Below the pieces are notes generated by a model that saw only the letters and a list, made by a program, of their open reading frames with translations, did no database searches and was not told where the DNA came from. 64,000 bases of DNA, from the NCBI RefSeq assembly GCF_002163835.1, contig NZ_CP019331.1:434001-498000 (forward strand). Reading direction: 5' to 3'. Origin of the DNA: Polaribacter sp. SA4-10 (GTDB lineage Bacteria > Bacteroidota > Bacteroidia > Flavobacteriales > Flavobacteriaceae). A program made the translations under genes and the position numbers. This document shows, piece after piece, positions 46,701 through 53,786 of the stretch. Within the stretch, counting starts at the first letter, position 1, and each line of letters opens with the position of its first letter.

Positions 46701-47696
46701 TTAAGCTGTTTTTTTTGACTCAGACTTTACTTTTCTTTTTATCAATATTCTAAAATATGGACATTTCCCATTTATTGACAAATCTTTGTCGTTATCTCCT
46801 TTTCTAAACTTAATTAAGTCAAATTGCTCAGGGTTGTATTTATGTAAAAATGTTATTGGAACACCAATATATCCCATATAGTCTTTAGGTATATCCTTGG
46901 TTTTATTGACATTAATTCCATTATAGTTATCATATTGAGGGTATTCAGATTCATTACCGTAGTACTCTTTTTTAAGATTAATATCTTCATGACGATAAGA
47001 AGTATCTAAATTTGTTAGCCAGAGACAATTGTTTGGAGATACAATCCTATTCCCGAATTCATCAATTCTCGCTTCAGTGCCGTATAGTTCATAGTGTTCA
47101 GGAACAATAAAACCTGAAACTCCTCTCCCTAGATTTATGCCTAACCAAGCACTGTCGGCCTGTATTAGTTTGAAAACTTCTTTGTAGGTAATCGCGTTAA
47201 CATTACCTATGATAAGGAATTTCTTTTTATAGCTTACTAATTGTGCTAAATACTCTCTAAATAATGAGAAAGGAGGGTTCGTAACAATGATGTCAGACTG
47301 TTTTAATAATTCTATACTTTCATCATTTCTGAAATCACCATCCCCATTAAAGTAAACAATGTCAGATAAAGTGGGTTTACATTTTTCATCTAAATGGCCA
47401 TTATACTCATAGTAATATCCACTCTCCTTGTCAATTGAGTTTATAGAATTTTCTATTGGTTCCTTGTAACAAGCTGCTATCAATTTTTTAAGACCCAGCT
47501 CCTCGAAGTTTGATGCAAAATAGTTGAAGAAATTACTAATAAGAGGATCATCGCAGTTACAAAAAACCACTTTATTTCTAAAATGTATTTTGTAGTGTTC
47601 TAATTCACTTTCAATATCACAAAGTTGTGTGTAAAACTCATCACTTTTGGATTTTTTCGCTTTCTGCAATAGTTTATTTGTTGCATTTCTTGCCAT
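46701..47696 (-). CDS. EcoRI-type adenine methyltransferase
   Basis: Close relative of M.EcoRI. MARNATNKLLQKAKKSKSDE at the start is nearly the EcoRI methylase N-terminus, followed by FCNCDDPLISNFFNYFASN, the catalytic VTNPPFSLFREYL motif, and LGRGVSGFIVPEHYELYG and CLWLTNLD. FLHKYNPEQFDLIKFRKG and NGKCPYFRILIK close the protein. Expected product is N6-methyladenine at GAATTC. It is 331 aa and full length. It lies 36 bases downstream of the nuclease gene. Confidence 0.95.
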   Translation of the reverse strand: MARNATNKLLQKAKKSKSDEFYTQLCDIESELEHYKIHFRNKVVFCNCDDPLISNFFNYFASNFEELGLKKLIAACYKEPIENSINSIDKESGYYYEYNGHLDEKCKPTLSDIVYFNGDGDFRNDESIELLKQSDIIVTNPPFSLFREYLAQLVSYKKKFLIIGNVNAITYKEVFKLIQADSAWLGINLGRGVSGFIVPEHYELYGTEARIDEFGNRIVSPNNCLWLTNLDTSYRHEDINLKKEYYGNESEYPQYDNYNGINVNKTKDIPKDYMGYIGVPITFLHKYNPEQFDLIKFRKGDNDKDLSINGKCPYFRILIKRKVKSESKKTA

Positions 47697-47732
47697 ACTT
47701 GATTCCTTTTTTTTGACCTAAAAATATAAATG

Positions 47733-48569
47733 CTAATTTTTCTTAGTCAATTGATTAAATAATTCGCTTCCTAATATTTGAAGAGATGTTTTAGAAATGT
47801 CTAACATTATGTCAAACATGTTTTGACTGTCCCATTTCTCTCCGTCACCTTGTGTATATATGGAGGTGGCTTGAAGCATAATTGTTTTGTCTTTAGGTTT
47901 AATGAATTTGTTGGTGCACAGATTGGTATTAATTGGCATTCCATAATTAGCCGATGTCAATCTATCCAATCTATTAAGCATTCCTGAGTTGTATACAAGT
48001 TGCACAACTCTACCATCAGGTCTCGTTATGGATAAAGTTTCTGTTAGAAAGTTTGAACCCTCTAGAAACAAAACATAAGGAAAATGAGATTCTGACAGCA
48101 TGAAATTAGCAATTTCAGATATATTTTTATGCGATCTTTCAATAGCATTTCCAGCTGCCATTAAATCCTGATTGTTTTTCGTACCAACAAGCTTACCCTG
48201 TTTGATATTTTCAATGTCTTTGCCTTGATGTTTAGCTTCAGATACCAATACGATTCTCTTATCTCCGTTATCGTCTTTAACCTCGATAATTCCTCCATCA
48301 GGTCTAATACTTGAATTTGTGACAAAAAGTGTTTGTCCTAATTCGGCATGAGCTTTCTGTAATGCTACATTGATTTCTTCTTTAGAAATACTTGTCCTGT
48401 GACTAAATGATAGTTGAGGATATTCCTTTTGGAGGTGTTCAATTACAAGCAGAGATATGCTTCCTACAGTTAGATCATGTGATTTTGCGTTTTCCCCAAA
48501 AATCCCTACTACACCTTGGGACTCTTTATGTTGATTAGTCAAACGTTTAGATTGATTCTTTTTTGCCAT
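47733..48569 (-). CDS. EcoRI-family type II restriction endonuclease
   Basis: 278 aa and, from memory of R.EcoRI, highly similar throughout: RLTNQHKESQGVVGIFG, the catalytic RPDGGIIEVKDD (Asp) and SEAKHQGKD (Glu-x-Lys), AAGNAIERSHKNISEIANFM, YNSGMLNRLDRLTSANYGMP and YTQGDGEKWDS. The PD-ExK residues are intact, so it should cut GAATTC. The start overlaps the end of the upstream HTH gene by 23 bases. The system should protect the host from incoming DNA and stabilise the cassette by addiction. Confidence 0.95.
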   Translation of the reverse strand: MAKKNQSKRLTNQHKESQGVVGIFGENAKSHDLTVGSISLLVIEHLQKEYPQLSFSHRTSISKEEINVALQKAHAELGQTLFVTNSSIRPDGGIIEVKDDNGDKRIVLVSEAKHQGKDIENIKQGKLVGTKNNQDLMAAGNAIERSHKNISEIANFMLSESHFPYVLFLEGSNFLTETLSITRPDGRVVQLVYNSGMLNRLDRLTSANYGMPINTNLCTNKFIKPKDKTIMLQATSIYTQGDGEKWDSQNMFDIMLDISKTSLQILGSELFNQLTKKN

Positions 48570-48768
48570 TTTTTTTCTCTTTATTAGATATTATCAATTC
48601 TTTCACGTCTATGTCCAAGATTTCAGCAATACTCATTAGTATTTCTAGTCTAGGTTGTTGTCTGTTCTGCACATAAGCATTTACCATATTGTAGCTTTTT
48701 CCCAATTTCTCGGCAAGCCAAATTTGTTTAATGCCTTTTTCCTCCAACACTTCCTTAATTCTGTTCAT
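48547..48768 (-). CDS. XRE-family HTH regulator (controller-like)
   Basis: 73-aa helix-turn-helix protein: IKEVLEEKGIKQIWLAEKLG, SYNMVNAYVQNRQQPRLEIL and IAEILDIDVKELI. Its size and position at the 5' end of a type II system fit a C protein that delays nuclease expression until methylation is done. E. coli EcoRI itself lacks such a gene. Translation overlaps the nuclease start by 23 bases. About 180 bases separate it from attC-like site 5, room for its own promoter. Confidence 0.85.
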   Translation of the reverse strand: MNRIKEVLEEKGIKQIWLAEKLGKSYNMVNAYVQNRQQPRLEILMSIAEILDIDVKELIISNKEKKNGKKESI

Positions 48769-48860
48769 TTTCAGACGTTGTTTATTCAGCCACCAAGATA
48801 GCTATTATTCATTTTATATCTCAAAAAACTGTGGGTTTTATTCTCGTATTTATGTGTGGG

Positions 48861-48934
48861 TGGCGGTGGGGAGGTGAAAGCTCTTTTGGTGCTGAGGCAC
48901 GAAGCGACAAATGTGCTTGAACGTGCGGTGGGCT
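48861..48934 (+). repeat. Flanking repeat of the restriction cassette, right copy
   Basis: Shares GAAAGCTCTTT and ATGTGCTTGA(A/C)C with 45631-45697 in the same order and direction. It also contains GCGGTGGG-type GC-rich stretches absent elsewhere in the array. Confidence 0.5.
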
Positions 48935-48950
48935 TTTCTTTTTTTCAATG

Positions 48951-49080
48951 GCATACAACGATTAGTATAAGAATAGTAGCCTTAAATAGCAGTTATTTTG
49001 GGCATTGAAATAAATTAATTAACCGATAATAGCCTTAAAACAAGCACAACACAGGCTATTGTTTTTATATAGTGTTGTGT
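48951..49080. repeat. attC-like site 5
   Basis: About 130 bp. Outer arms are CATACAACG and AGTGTTGTG. Inner pairing is GTATAAGAATAGTAGCC with GGCTATTGTTTTTATAT. The centre is less regular than in other sites. Confidence 0.65.
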
Positions 49081-49089
49081 TTAGTACTT

Positions 49090-49308
49090 ATGGCAAACGA
49101 TGTTTCAAATATTTCCGAAAATTACTACAATATAGATGATTTATTAAAAAAAATCCCTCAATTCGTAAGTGATTTAGAAAACATAAAGTCAAATCATGAA
49201 TTACTTAATAACGAAGAAAAAAATAGTATAATTCCTTTTATTTCTTCTTGGGTGTCATATACTCGTTCATTGTTAGAGGATAAAGTTGTTTTTCAGGAGC
49301 ATAATTAG
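49090..49308 (+). CDS. Small acidic protein MANDVS-type, 73 aa
   Basis: Begins MANDVSNISENYYNIDDLLK and continues with ENIKSNHELLNNEEKN; acidic and helical. It starts right after attC-like site 5 on the plus strand, opposite to the other cassette genes. Its 3' end overlaps the convergent minus-strand gene by 71 bases. A paralogous start (MADDVSDF) occurs at the same place in the next module (51775). A partner or antitoxin-like role for the facing gene is possible but only an inference. Confidence 0.55.
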   Translation: MANDVSNISENYYNIDDLLKKIPQFVSDLENIKSNHELLNNEEKNSIIPFISSWVSYTRSLLEDKVVFQEHN

Positions 49309-49792
49309 TTTTTTTATATTCATCTATAATTGACTTATCAATTACGTTTAAAAAGTCTTGAATAATGTCTTTATAAATAATTATATCTGATAATTCTTTT
49401 TCAAGATAACCACCATCTTTCATTTGAATAAATTCTTTAACTCTAACTAAATAACCTAAATTAATTAAATGTAAATATGATTTTAAATACTCTAAATTAT
49501 AACCATATCTAAGAAATTTTTCAGCAAGATGTTTCTTTGAACACGCCTCTTGATTGTTAATTATTTTATCTGTGAGAACACCTTTTTTAATCTTATTTTT
49601 TCGTTCTTTTTCCTTTTCGGTATAATAATTTTCTTTCTGAATGTTAATTATATTTAACGCTTCTTTTAATAATTCATTATTTACTTTTTTCCCTTCAAAA
49701 TGTTTTAATAATTCATATTGAAGTTTTGAATTTAATTCAGAATAATCTAATTCCCATTCATTTTTTAATTTATACTTTTCTTCTGTTTTCAT
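49238..49792 (-). CDS. Cassette hypothetical protein, 184 aa
   Basis: Lys/Glu-rich helical protein starting MKTEEKYKLKNEWELDYSEL. It contains a possible helix-turn-helix-like ACSKKHLAEKFLRYGYNLEY and no membrane segment. It is not recognised. It follows the 175-aa membrane gene (49817) after 24 bases. In the paralogous module at 51893 this position is taken by a different 60-aa gene that also begins MKT, so this is the variable slot of the module. Confidence 0.55.
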   Translation of the reverse strand: MKTEEKYKLKNEWELDYSELNSKLQYELLKHFEGKKVNNELLKEALNIINIQKENYYTEKEKERKNKIKKGVLTDKIINNQEACSKKHLAEKFLRYGYNLEYLKSYLHLINLGYLVRVKEFIQMKDGGYLEKELSDIIIYKDIIQDFLNVIDKSIIDEYKKTNYAPEKQLYPLTMNEYMTPKKK

Positions 49793-49816
49793 ATTTTTTA
49801 TTTATGTTTAAAAAAT

Positions 49817-50344
49817 TTATTTCTTGGTTAAATTATTTTTTTGAAGAGGAATTATTCCCTCTTTTATTTCTTTCATTTGTGTTTTTAAGCTATCTATGTT
49901 TATTTCTATATTGTTTAATTCCTTTTTATATTCTATTTTTTGGATTTTAGGATTGCTATATGTTAATGCTAAGAAAGCTATAATTAGAGAAGCAACAGGA
50001 ATAAATATTTGAGCCAAATCCTTAATTCCTACAATAATTGATTTACTGTAAAAATTAAAATATTTTCTATTAGAGTAAGATAAAATTCCTTTTGCTGTGA
50101 TGGTTAAAATGTTATCTGCCTTTTCAACTGACTGTTTTATTTCTAATTCTTTTTCAAGTTGTATGTAAATAATATCTAACTCAGTTTTATTCCATTTTAA
50201 TTTTTCACATATTTCATCAAAAGACATATAAGGATTAGTAAATCCTTTTTGCTTTTGCCAATATTCAATATTTCTTAATGCTAAATACTTTAAAAGTCTA
50301 TGTCTCTTGTAGCTTATATTTAGTAACCAAAATAAGTTTTTCAT
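49817..50344 (-). CDS. Cassette membrane protein with coiled-coil tail, 175 aa
   Basis: The N-terminal half looks like a winged-helix-type domain (MSFDEICEKLKWNKTELDII, then KADNILTITAKGILSYS). One or two transmembrane helices follow around FIPVASLIIAFLALTYS, then a Lys/Glu-rich coiled coil to the end (NNIEINIDSLKTQMKEIKEG). Function is unknown. The gene in the same slot of the next module (52105) shares the helix plus coiled-coil layout and the surrounding non-coding sequence. An upstream ATG encodes only MSEKGN before a stop; the paralogue uses that ATG as its start. Confidence 0.6.
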   Translation of the reverse strand: MKNLFWLLNISYKRHRLLKYLALRNIEYWQKQKGFTNPYMSFDEICEKLKWNKTELDIIYIQLEKELEIKQSVEKADNILTITAKGILSYSNRKYFNFYSKSIIVGIKDLAQIFIPVASLIIAFLALTYSNPKIQKIEYKKELNNIEINIDSLKTQMKEIKEGIIPLQKNNLTKK

Positions 50345-50447
50345 ATTTCATTCAATTTCCTTTTTCACTCATTCCTTCTTCTTACTTAGTTACTTCGTCT
50401 TGTATTAAACACAACGTGTTTCTTTAGTTTGTATTAAATATCTTTAG

Positions 50448-50588
50448 ATAGAAAAAGAGGAGAACTATAACGTGTTTTAGATTTGAAGCTCCAGTACACG
50501 TACGAGTCCTCTCTTTCTATAAAGTTGCCAAGAACCATTTGGAATACCAGGAGTTAAATCTCCCGATAAAGGAAGTAGTTAAAGCAAC
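50448..50588 (+). ncRNA. Bridge-RNA-like leader of IS110 copy B
   Basis: Domain 1 stem is ATAGAAAAAGAGGA with TCCTCTCTTTCTAT; domain 2 is closed by GTTGC (50524-50528) and GCAAC (50584-50588). The loop 1 guide AACGTGTTT (50469-50477) is identical to the left flank at 50413-50421. TACACGTA (50495-50502) is the exact complement of the right junction TACGTGTA (51645-51652). The loop 2 guide TTGGAATAC matches the right end. The left guide differs from copy A just as the flanks differ. Confidence 0.78.
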
Positions 50589-50614
50589 ATATTTATTCAC
50601 TTAAATGTAAAAAT

Positions 50615-51607
50615 ATGAAAAATTACAAAGAAGTCGTAGGAATTGATGTATCAAAAAAAACAATTGATGCTTATTGTTATCAAGCTCAAGTTCACAAGGA
50701 GTTTAAGAATGATATTGTAGGTTATAAAAGCTTATTAAACTGGGTTTTAAAATCAACAAAAGGGGTTAGTGTTTTTTATTGTTTTGAGAATACGGGATAT
50801 TATTCTTTAAAATTAGCACTTTATCTAAATAGTCAGAAGATTGTTTATGTAGAAGAAAGCCCATTGAAAATTAAGCGTTCCTCAGGTATTGTAAAAGAGA
50901 AAACAGATCGTTTGGATGCAAGTTTAATTGCTAGATATGGGTGGATTTATAGAGAAGAATTAATTCCAAGTACAGTTAAAAGTACAACCCATTTAGAACT
51001 TGGTAGATTATTAGCGTTAAGAGATCAACTAGTTAGAAACAATGCTGGTTTGAAAGGTACTTTAAAAGAGATGAAAGTATTTTTAACAAGTTCTACCACA
51101 GATGCAGGTTGTATCAGTTTAAAAAGAAGTATTGATTACTTATCTAAACAAGTAAAGGCAATAGAGATTAGAATAGAAGAGCTCATCTTTGATGATGTTT
51201 CAATGCAAAAAAATTATGAATTATTATCAAGTTTAAAGGGAGTTGGTTTTGTGGTTGCTTGTCAATTAATTTACCATACAGGTAATTTTACAAGATTTGA
51301 TAATTGGCGTTCTTTCTCGAGTTATTGTGGAACAGCACCTTTTGCACATGAGTCGGGTACTAGTATAAAAAGAAGAAAGCAATGTCATTATTTAGGAGAT
51401 AGAAAGATGAAAAGTTTATTAAGTATGGCAAGTATTTCTGCCATTCAACATGATAGTGAATTACGAATCTATTATAAGAGAAAGTTAGCGGAAGGAAAAG
51501 ATAAAATGCTAGCGATAAATAATGTTAGAAATAAACTCATAGCTAGAGCATTTGCAGTAGTAAAAAGAGGAACTCCTTATGTAGTTCTTCAAAATTATGC
51601 AGCATAA
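50615..51607 (+). CDS. IS110-family transposase, copy B
   Basis: 330-aa DEDD transposase. It shows VVGIDVSKKTIDAY, FENTGYYS, KTDRLDASLIARYGW, LSSLKGVGFVVACQLIYHTG and SSYCGTAPFAHESGTS. It is collinear with copy A over the whole length and ends in the same VVKRGTPYVVLQ, but with many substitutions, so it is not a recent duplication. It appears intact. Confidence 0.92.
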   Translation: MKNYKEVVGIDVSKKTIDAYCYQAQVHKEFKNDIVGYKSLLNWVLKSTKGVSVFYCFENTGYYSLKLALYLNSQKIVYVEESPLKIKRSSGIVKEKTDRLDASLIARYGWIYREELIPSTVKSTTHLELGRLLALRDQLVRNNAGLKGTLKEMKVFLTSSTTDAGCISLKRSIDYLSKQVKAIEIRIEELIFDDVSMQKNYELLSSLKGVGFVVACQLIYHTGNFTRFDNWRSFSSYCGTAPFAHESGTSIKRRKQCHYLGDRKMKSLLSMASISAIQHDSELRIYYKRKLAEGKDKMLAINNVRNKLIARAFAVVKRGTPYVVLQNYAA

Positions 51608-51647
51608 AAAAAATAGTAACTTCTATTAGGATTTGATCTTGGAATAC

Positions 51648-51765
51648 GTGTATGATTAGTAGGGGCTAAGTATAGTCTAATTGTTCAGAAATTCGAAATG
51701 ATAAAAAATAATAATAACTTTAAAGTGAACAATACCGCCCCTATTAATTATACACGGTGTTGTGT
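51648..51765. repeat. attC-like site 6, right part (left half at 50411-50419)
   Basis: GTGTATGATTAGTAGGGGC pairs with GCCCCTATTAATTATACAC, and the site ends GGTGTTGTG. The interior is AT-rich. IS110 copy B interrupts it at the same point as copy A in site 1. Confidence 0.7.
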
Positions 51766-51774
51766 TTAGTACTT

Positions 51775-51912
51775 ATGGCAGACGATGTTTCAGATTTTGA
51801 AATAAAATCTAATAAAATATTAGAAATTTTAAAAGGCAAAACATATTCCGAATCTAAAGATTTGCTTAAAAATTTGTTGGAAACAATAAAACTTAATTCA
51901 ATTCTGAATTGA
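51775..51912 (+). CDS. Small protein MADDVS-type, 45 aa
   Basis: Begins MADDVSDFEIKSNKILEIL and is helical with Lys. The leader and first codons (GTGTTGTGTTTAGTACTTAT, then GGCA-ACGATGTTTCA) are shared with the gene at 49090, after which the products diverge. Its end overlaps the convergent 60-aa gene by 20 bases. It could be a truncated or alternative version of the 73-aa protein. Confidence 0.5.
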   Translation: MADDVSDFEIKSNKILEILKGKTYSESKDLLKNLLETIKLNSILN

Positions 51913-52075
51913 TTTTATCTATCAAAAGTTCGTAGTTATAATTAACTACAACAATATTTTCTTTACCAAAATTAATAATTGATGTTTCTAAATCACGTTC
52001 TATAATGTAGTTTATACTATTTAAAAACACAATTACTTTTTTATTTCTTAAAGACCTTAATTCAATTGTTTTCAT
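51893..52075 (-). CDS. Cassette hypothetical protein, 60 aa
   Basis: Small soluble protein, MKTIELRSLRNKKVIVFLN then LETSIINFGKENIVVVNYN. It looks like a short beta-alpha domain. It is not recognised. It occupies the variable slot of the second MADDVS-type module, between the plus-strand small gene and the membrane/coiled-coil gene 29 bases upstream. Size and convergent layout would suit a toxin-antitoxin or immunity element, but nothing in the sequence proves this. Confidence 0.5.
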   Translation of the reverse strand: MKTIELRSLRNKKVIVFLNSINYIIERDLETSIINFGKENIVVVNYNYELLIDKINSELN

Positions 52076-52104
52076 AGTTTAATTTTTATTTATGTTTAAA
52101 AACT

Positions 52105-52638
52105 TTATTTCTTTTTTTCAATCATTTTTTCTAAAACAAGGATATTTTCAAGGTGATCCAAATGAACCGAGTCTATTTTCTGTGTTAATAGAAATATTTT
52201 TCCTTCTAATACCTTATGTTTTGCTTTTGTTAATTCTTGGTTTTTTGTTATATTTTTCTCTAAAATTTCGATAGATTCTTTTCGGTTAATTTTATTGTCA
52301 ATTACAGATAAAAGAGCAATAAAAGTTGCTATTATAGGGGTTAAAATTCCGCCCCAAAATTTCATTTCTTTTCTTGTTGATTCTTTATTAAAATAATCTC
52401 TAATAAACATTAATCTCCATTTTACTACAAAATATAAATAAGGTGTATGTTTTTTATTTCTTAAATTTTCTCTTGTCTTTAATTTAAGGTTAATTACATT
52501 TTTAAATGTATCTATTCCGTACTTACAATCTTCCCATTTTCCGTGTTGAAATATTTCTACACGATATATTTTATGATACTTATTAAATGAATATTTAAAA
52601 TCCTTTATATTTAATTCCCTTTTTTCCTTTTCACTCAT
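52105..52638 (-). CDS. Cassette membrane protein with coiled-coil tail, 177 aa
   Basis: Starts MSEKEKRELNIKDFKYSFNK. A transmembrane segment, FWGGILTPIIATFIALLSV, lies near residues 94-112. A long coiled coil (ESIEILEKNITKNQELTKA and on) runs to the Lys-rich end. It shares the helix plus coiled-coil plan and flanking non-coding sequence with 49817-50344, while the N-terminal domains differ. Function is unknown. It fills the cassette between sites 6 and 7. Confidence 0.6.
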   Translation of the reverse strand: MSEKEKRELNIKDFKYSFNKYHKIYRVEIFQHGKWEDCKYGIDTFKNVINLKLKTRENLRNKKHTPYLYFVVKWRLMFIRDYFNKESTRKEMKFWGGILTPIIATFIALLSVIDNKINRKESIEILEKNITKNQELTKAKHKVLEGKIFLLTQKIDSVHLDHLENILVLEKMIEKKK

Positions 52639-52672
52639 TCCTTCTTCTTACTTAGTTATCGTGTTGTATTAA

Positions 52673-52806
52673 ACACAACGGTCTTGTATATGGTTTGTTG
52701 CGTTTTCAAGCGATTAATTTAGTAAATAAAAACCGAATATAAAATCCGCGAGGACTTTCATAAGTAGGCTAAAACTAGCAATAAATTATATACGGTGTTG
52801 TAACAC
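52673..52806. repeat. attC-like site 7
   Basis: The best complete long-type site. Outer arms are ACACAACGG and GGTGTTGT. Middle arms TGTATATGGTTTGTTGC and GCAATAAATTATATACG pair. An inner AAAATCC-GCGA-GGACTTT tip is visible. It is nearly the uninterrupted version of site 1. Confidence 0.75.
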
Positions 52807-52819
52807 GTATTTTAACTTC

Positions 52820-53725
52820 TTAATATTGCTTAAAAAATTCCCATATTTGATTATAAGCAACACTCTCTGTTTGTTCGTCGGTAAAGCCATGACCAGTATT
52901 TAATGCTATCAGATATTTTATTTCATGATTATCATCACAATTAGAGAATGTGAATGAATTTAAAACGGTATTTCCCCAATTAAGATCTTCTTGAATTGCA
53001 GTTGAATTGCAGTTGAAATGATTAGCCCAATTAAGAGCACTATTCTGCGCTGACATAAATGTTCCAACAGAACTTACCCCTCCATTTAAGGGAATTATGC
53101 CATCAACTTCACCGTTAACCTGAAAAACAGACATTGCTTTAGTAGGTGTTAGATCTCCTGTACTTAAGATTTGTTGGCTAAAAAGAGGAGCTATAGCATT
53201 GAAATGACTTGTAGATTTCCCTAACAGGTTTACCATCCCCGAACCATTTGAAAAGCCTATGGCGTACGCTTTGGATGTGTCTATTAATGGAGAGGTTACT
53301 AATTGGTCGATAATTAAATCTACAAATTCTACATCATCAGCATTAGTAGGTTCAGAGCCTAAATTCCAAAACCCGCCATTACTTCCATTATTTGAATGTC
53401 CATTGGGAAAAACCCCAATAAATTCTTCAGAATTTATTAGTTCAATTATGTTGTTATTTTGCAAAAAATCTTGTCCAGAACCTTCTGCTCCATGAAAAAA
53501 GAACACAATTGGATAAGATAATGAACTATTTAAATTTTGTGGTGTTTTTATATACACTAATCTTGGAACAGAATTTCCGTCAATTGTTTGATTAATCGTC
53601 ACTTGATTTGTTCCACCTGTTAAATTTAAAATACCTGTTGTATCTACGATATCTGTTATCTTGTCGTCTTTGTTACAGCTTTGAATTAAGGTAATACAAA
53701 AAGCTATGATAATTATTTTTTTCAT
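52820..53725 (-). CDS. Secreted alpha/beta-hydrolase esterase, PHB-depolymerase/feruloyl-esterase type
   Basis: 301-aa lipoprotein: the lipobox LIQSCNKD places Cys near residue 17. The esterase fold shows the oxyanion-hole segment VFFFHGAEGSG, the nucleophile motif AIGFSNGSGMV (GxSxG), an Asp in NGEVDGIIP and a His in NTGHGF, completing a Ser-Asp-His triad. Likely substrates are polyester or aromatic ester bonds of polysaccharides. It lies between site 7 and half-site 8 and is the last recognisable cassette. Confidence 0.85.
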   Translation of the reverse strand: MKKIIIIAFCITLIQSCNKDDKITDIVDTTGILNLTGGTNQVTINQTIDGNSVPRLVYIKTPQNLNSSLSYPIVFFFHGAEGSGQDFLQNNNIIELINSEEFIGVFPNGHSNNGSNGGFWNLGSEPTNADDVEFVDLIIDQLVTSPLIDTSKAYAIGFSNGSGMVNLLGKSTSHFNAIAPLFSQQILSTGDLTPTKAMSVFQVNGEVDGIIPLNGGVSSVGTFMSAQNSALNWANHFNCNSTAIQEDLNWGNTVLNSFTFSNCDDNHEIKYLIALNTGHGFTDEQTESVAYNQIWEFFKQY

Positions 53726-53744
53726 TTTATGTCCTTTTTTTATG

Positions 53745-53775
53745 TTATAACGTTTGGTGTATGATTCGTTGCGGC
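53745..53775. repeat. attC-like site 8, left half only
   Basis: GTTATAACGTTTGGTGTATG followed by ATTCGTTGCGGC corresponds to the left arm of the other sites, but no right arm exists: 12 bases later the TonB receptor stop codon begins. This marks the truncated right end of the array. Confidence 0.6.
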
Positions 53776-53786
53776 AAAATATGTGT

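Larger units (their letters stand above)
50420..51647 (+). mobile_element. IS110-family insertion sequence, copy B
   Basis: Same organisation as copy A but clearly diverged. It splits an attC-like site at the equivalent position: left flank ACACAACGTGT, right flank GTGTATGATTAG. The right end is TTGATCTTGGAATAC. It has the same orientation relative to the site as copy A, so insertion is site- and strand-specific. Ends are set to within about 2 bases. Confidence 0.8.
41154..53775 (-). other. Integron-like gene cassette array
   Basis: About 12.6 kb in which short minus-strand genes are separated by long imperfect palindromes with conserved ends. The sites are near 42061/43328, 43981, 44618, 45533, 48951, 50411/51648, 52673 and 53745 (half). 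On the plus strand each starts ACAACG, then GT(A/G)TATG, and ends (A/G)TATAC...GTGTTGT; the interior is a variable hairpin. Genes start about 15-180 bases after one site and stop close to the next, as in integron cassettes with attC sites. No promoters are evident inside. No IntI with its diagnostic extra domain is seen; the nearest recombinase is at 57522-58634. Confidence 0.7.

Noticed and set aside
52092..52274. 60-aa hydrophobic plus-strand frame
   Set aside because: It is antisense to the coiled-coil end of the 177-aa cassette gene; Lys codons read in reverse give Phe and Leu, explaining the hydrophobicity.
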